Below, piece by piece: positions 6,143 through 6,187 of a stretch of DNA of 6,187 bases. The number at the start of each line of letters is the position of its first letter. Positions within the stretch are counted from its first letter, which is position 1. The notes under the pieces were generated by a model. The model did no database searches and was not told the origin of the DNA. It saw only the letters and a program-made list of their open reading frames with translations. The translations under genes and the position numbers were made by a program. This stretch comes from Prevotellaceae bacterium. Its GTDB lineage: Bacteria; Bacteroidota; Bacteroidia; Bacteroidales; UBA932. The stretch lies in NCBI GenBank assembly GCA_031264875.1, contig JAISDK010000277.1:1-6187 (forward strand), given 5' to 3'.

Positions 6143-6187
6143 ATGTTAAAAATCGAAGCGCTTAATTCATTTCAGTTCGTCAACGCA
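6143..6187 (+). CDS. Possible start of a plus-strand gene, cut by the window edge
   Basis: An ATG at 6143 opens a frame of 15 codons (MLKIEALNSFQFVNA) that runs off the right end without a stop. It follows an AT-rich stretch with AGAGATT just before the ATG. The composition becomes more coding-like after it. The product cannot be recognised from 15 residues. If real, the gene is divergent from the glycosidase operon and the 42-bp array lies in its upstream region. Confidence 0.45.
   Translation, partial: MLKIEALNSFQFVNA

Overview
The window looks like part of a polysaccharide-utilisation region from a member of the Bacteroidota, most likely a Bacteroidales relative that carries a type IX secretion system. 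The evidence is a C-terminal T9SS type A sorting domain on the large enzyme, A-rich translation starts without a Shine-Dalgarno sequence, a Bacteroidota-type -7 promoter motif, and AT-rich intergenic DNA around moderately GC-balanced genes. No species can be named from the sequence alone.

Layout: three genes lie head to tail on the minus strand and read right to left. The first is a large secreted GH78 alpha-L-rhamnosidase (5216-1590). It has a jelly-roll-like insert near the N-terminus and a T9SS tail. After a 29-bp gap comes a GH88 unsaturated glucuronyl hydrolase (1560-370, GTG start), with catalytic and binding residues at a constant offset from the Bacillus enzyme. After an 80-bp gap comes the start of a third exported protein (289 to beyond position 1). 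It seems to join the N-terminal signature of a very large glycoside hydrolase family directly to that family's C-terminal segment, as if the catalytic centre had been deleted. Rhamnosidase plus unsaturated glucuronyl hydrolase suggests breakdown of lyase-generated oligosaccharides containing L-rhamnose and uronic acid, such as ulvan, gellan, rhamnogalacturonan or arabinogalactan side chains. No lyase, SusC/SusD pair or regulator lies in the window to settle the substrate.

Two nearly identical 58-bp palindromic elements (18-bp arms, 22-bp loop) sit at the same distance upstream of the first and third genes. Each is followed by the same A-rich start region, so the two genes share a duplicated 5' leader.

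The right end (5291-6142) holds no convincing gene. It contains a possible minus-strand -7 box, an A/T hairpin, a (CA)7 tract next to a CG-only hairpin, and a tandem array of five 42-bp units plus partial copies. Each array unit is built around an AT-rich palindrome followed by a GC-rich segment. A plus-strand reading frame opens just after the array (6143) and runs off the window. The array is the least explained structure here.
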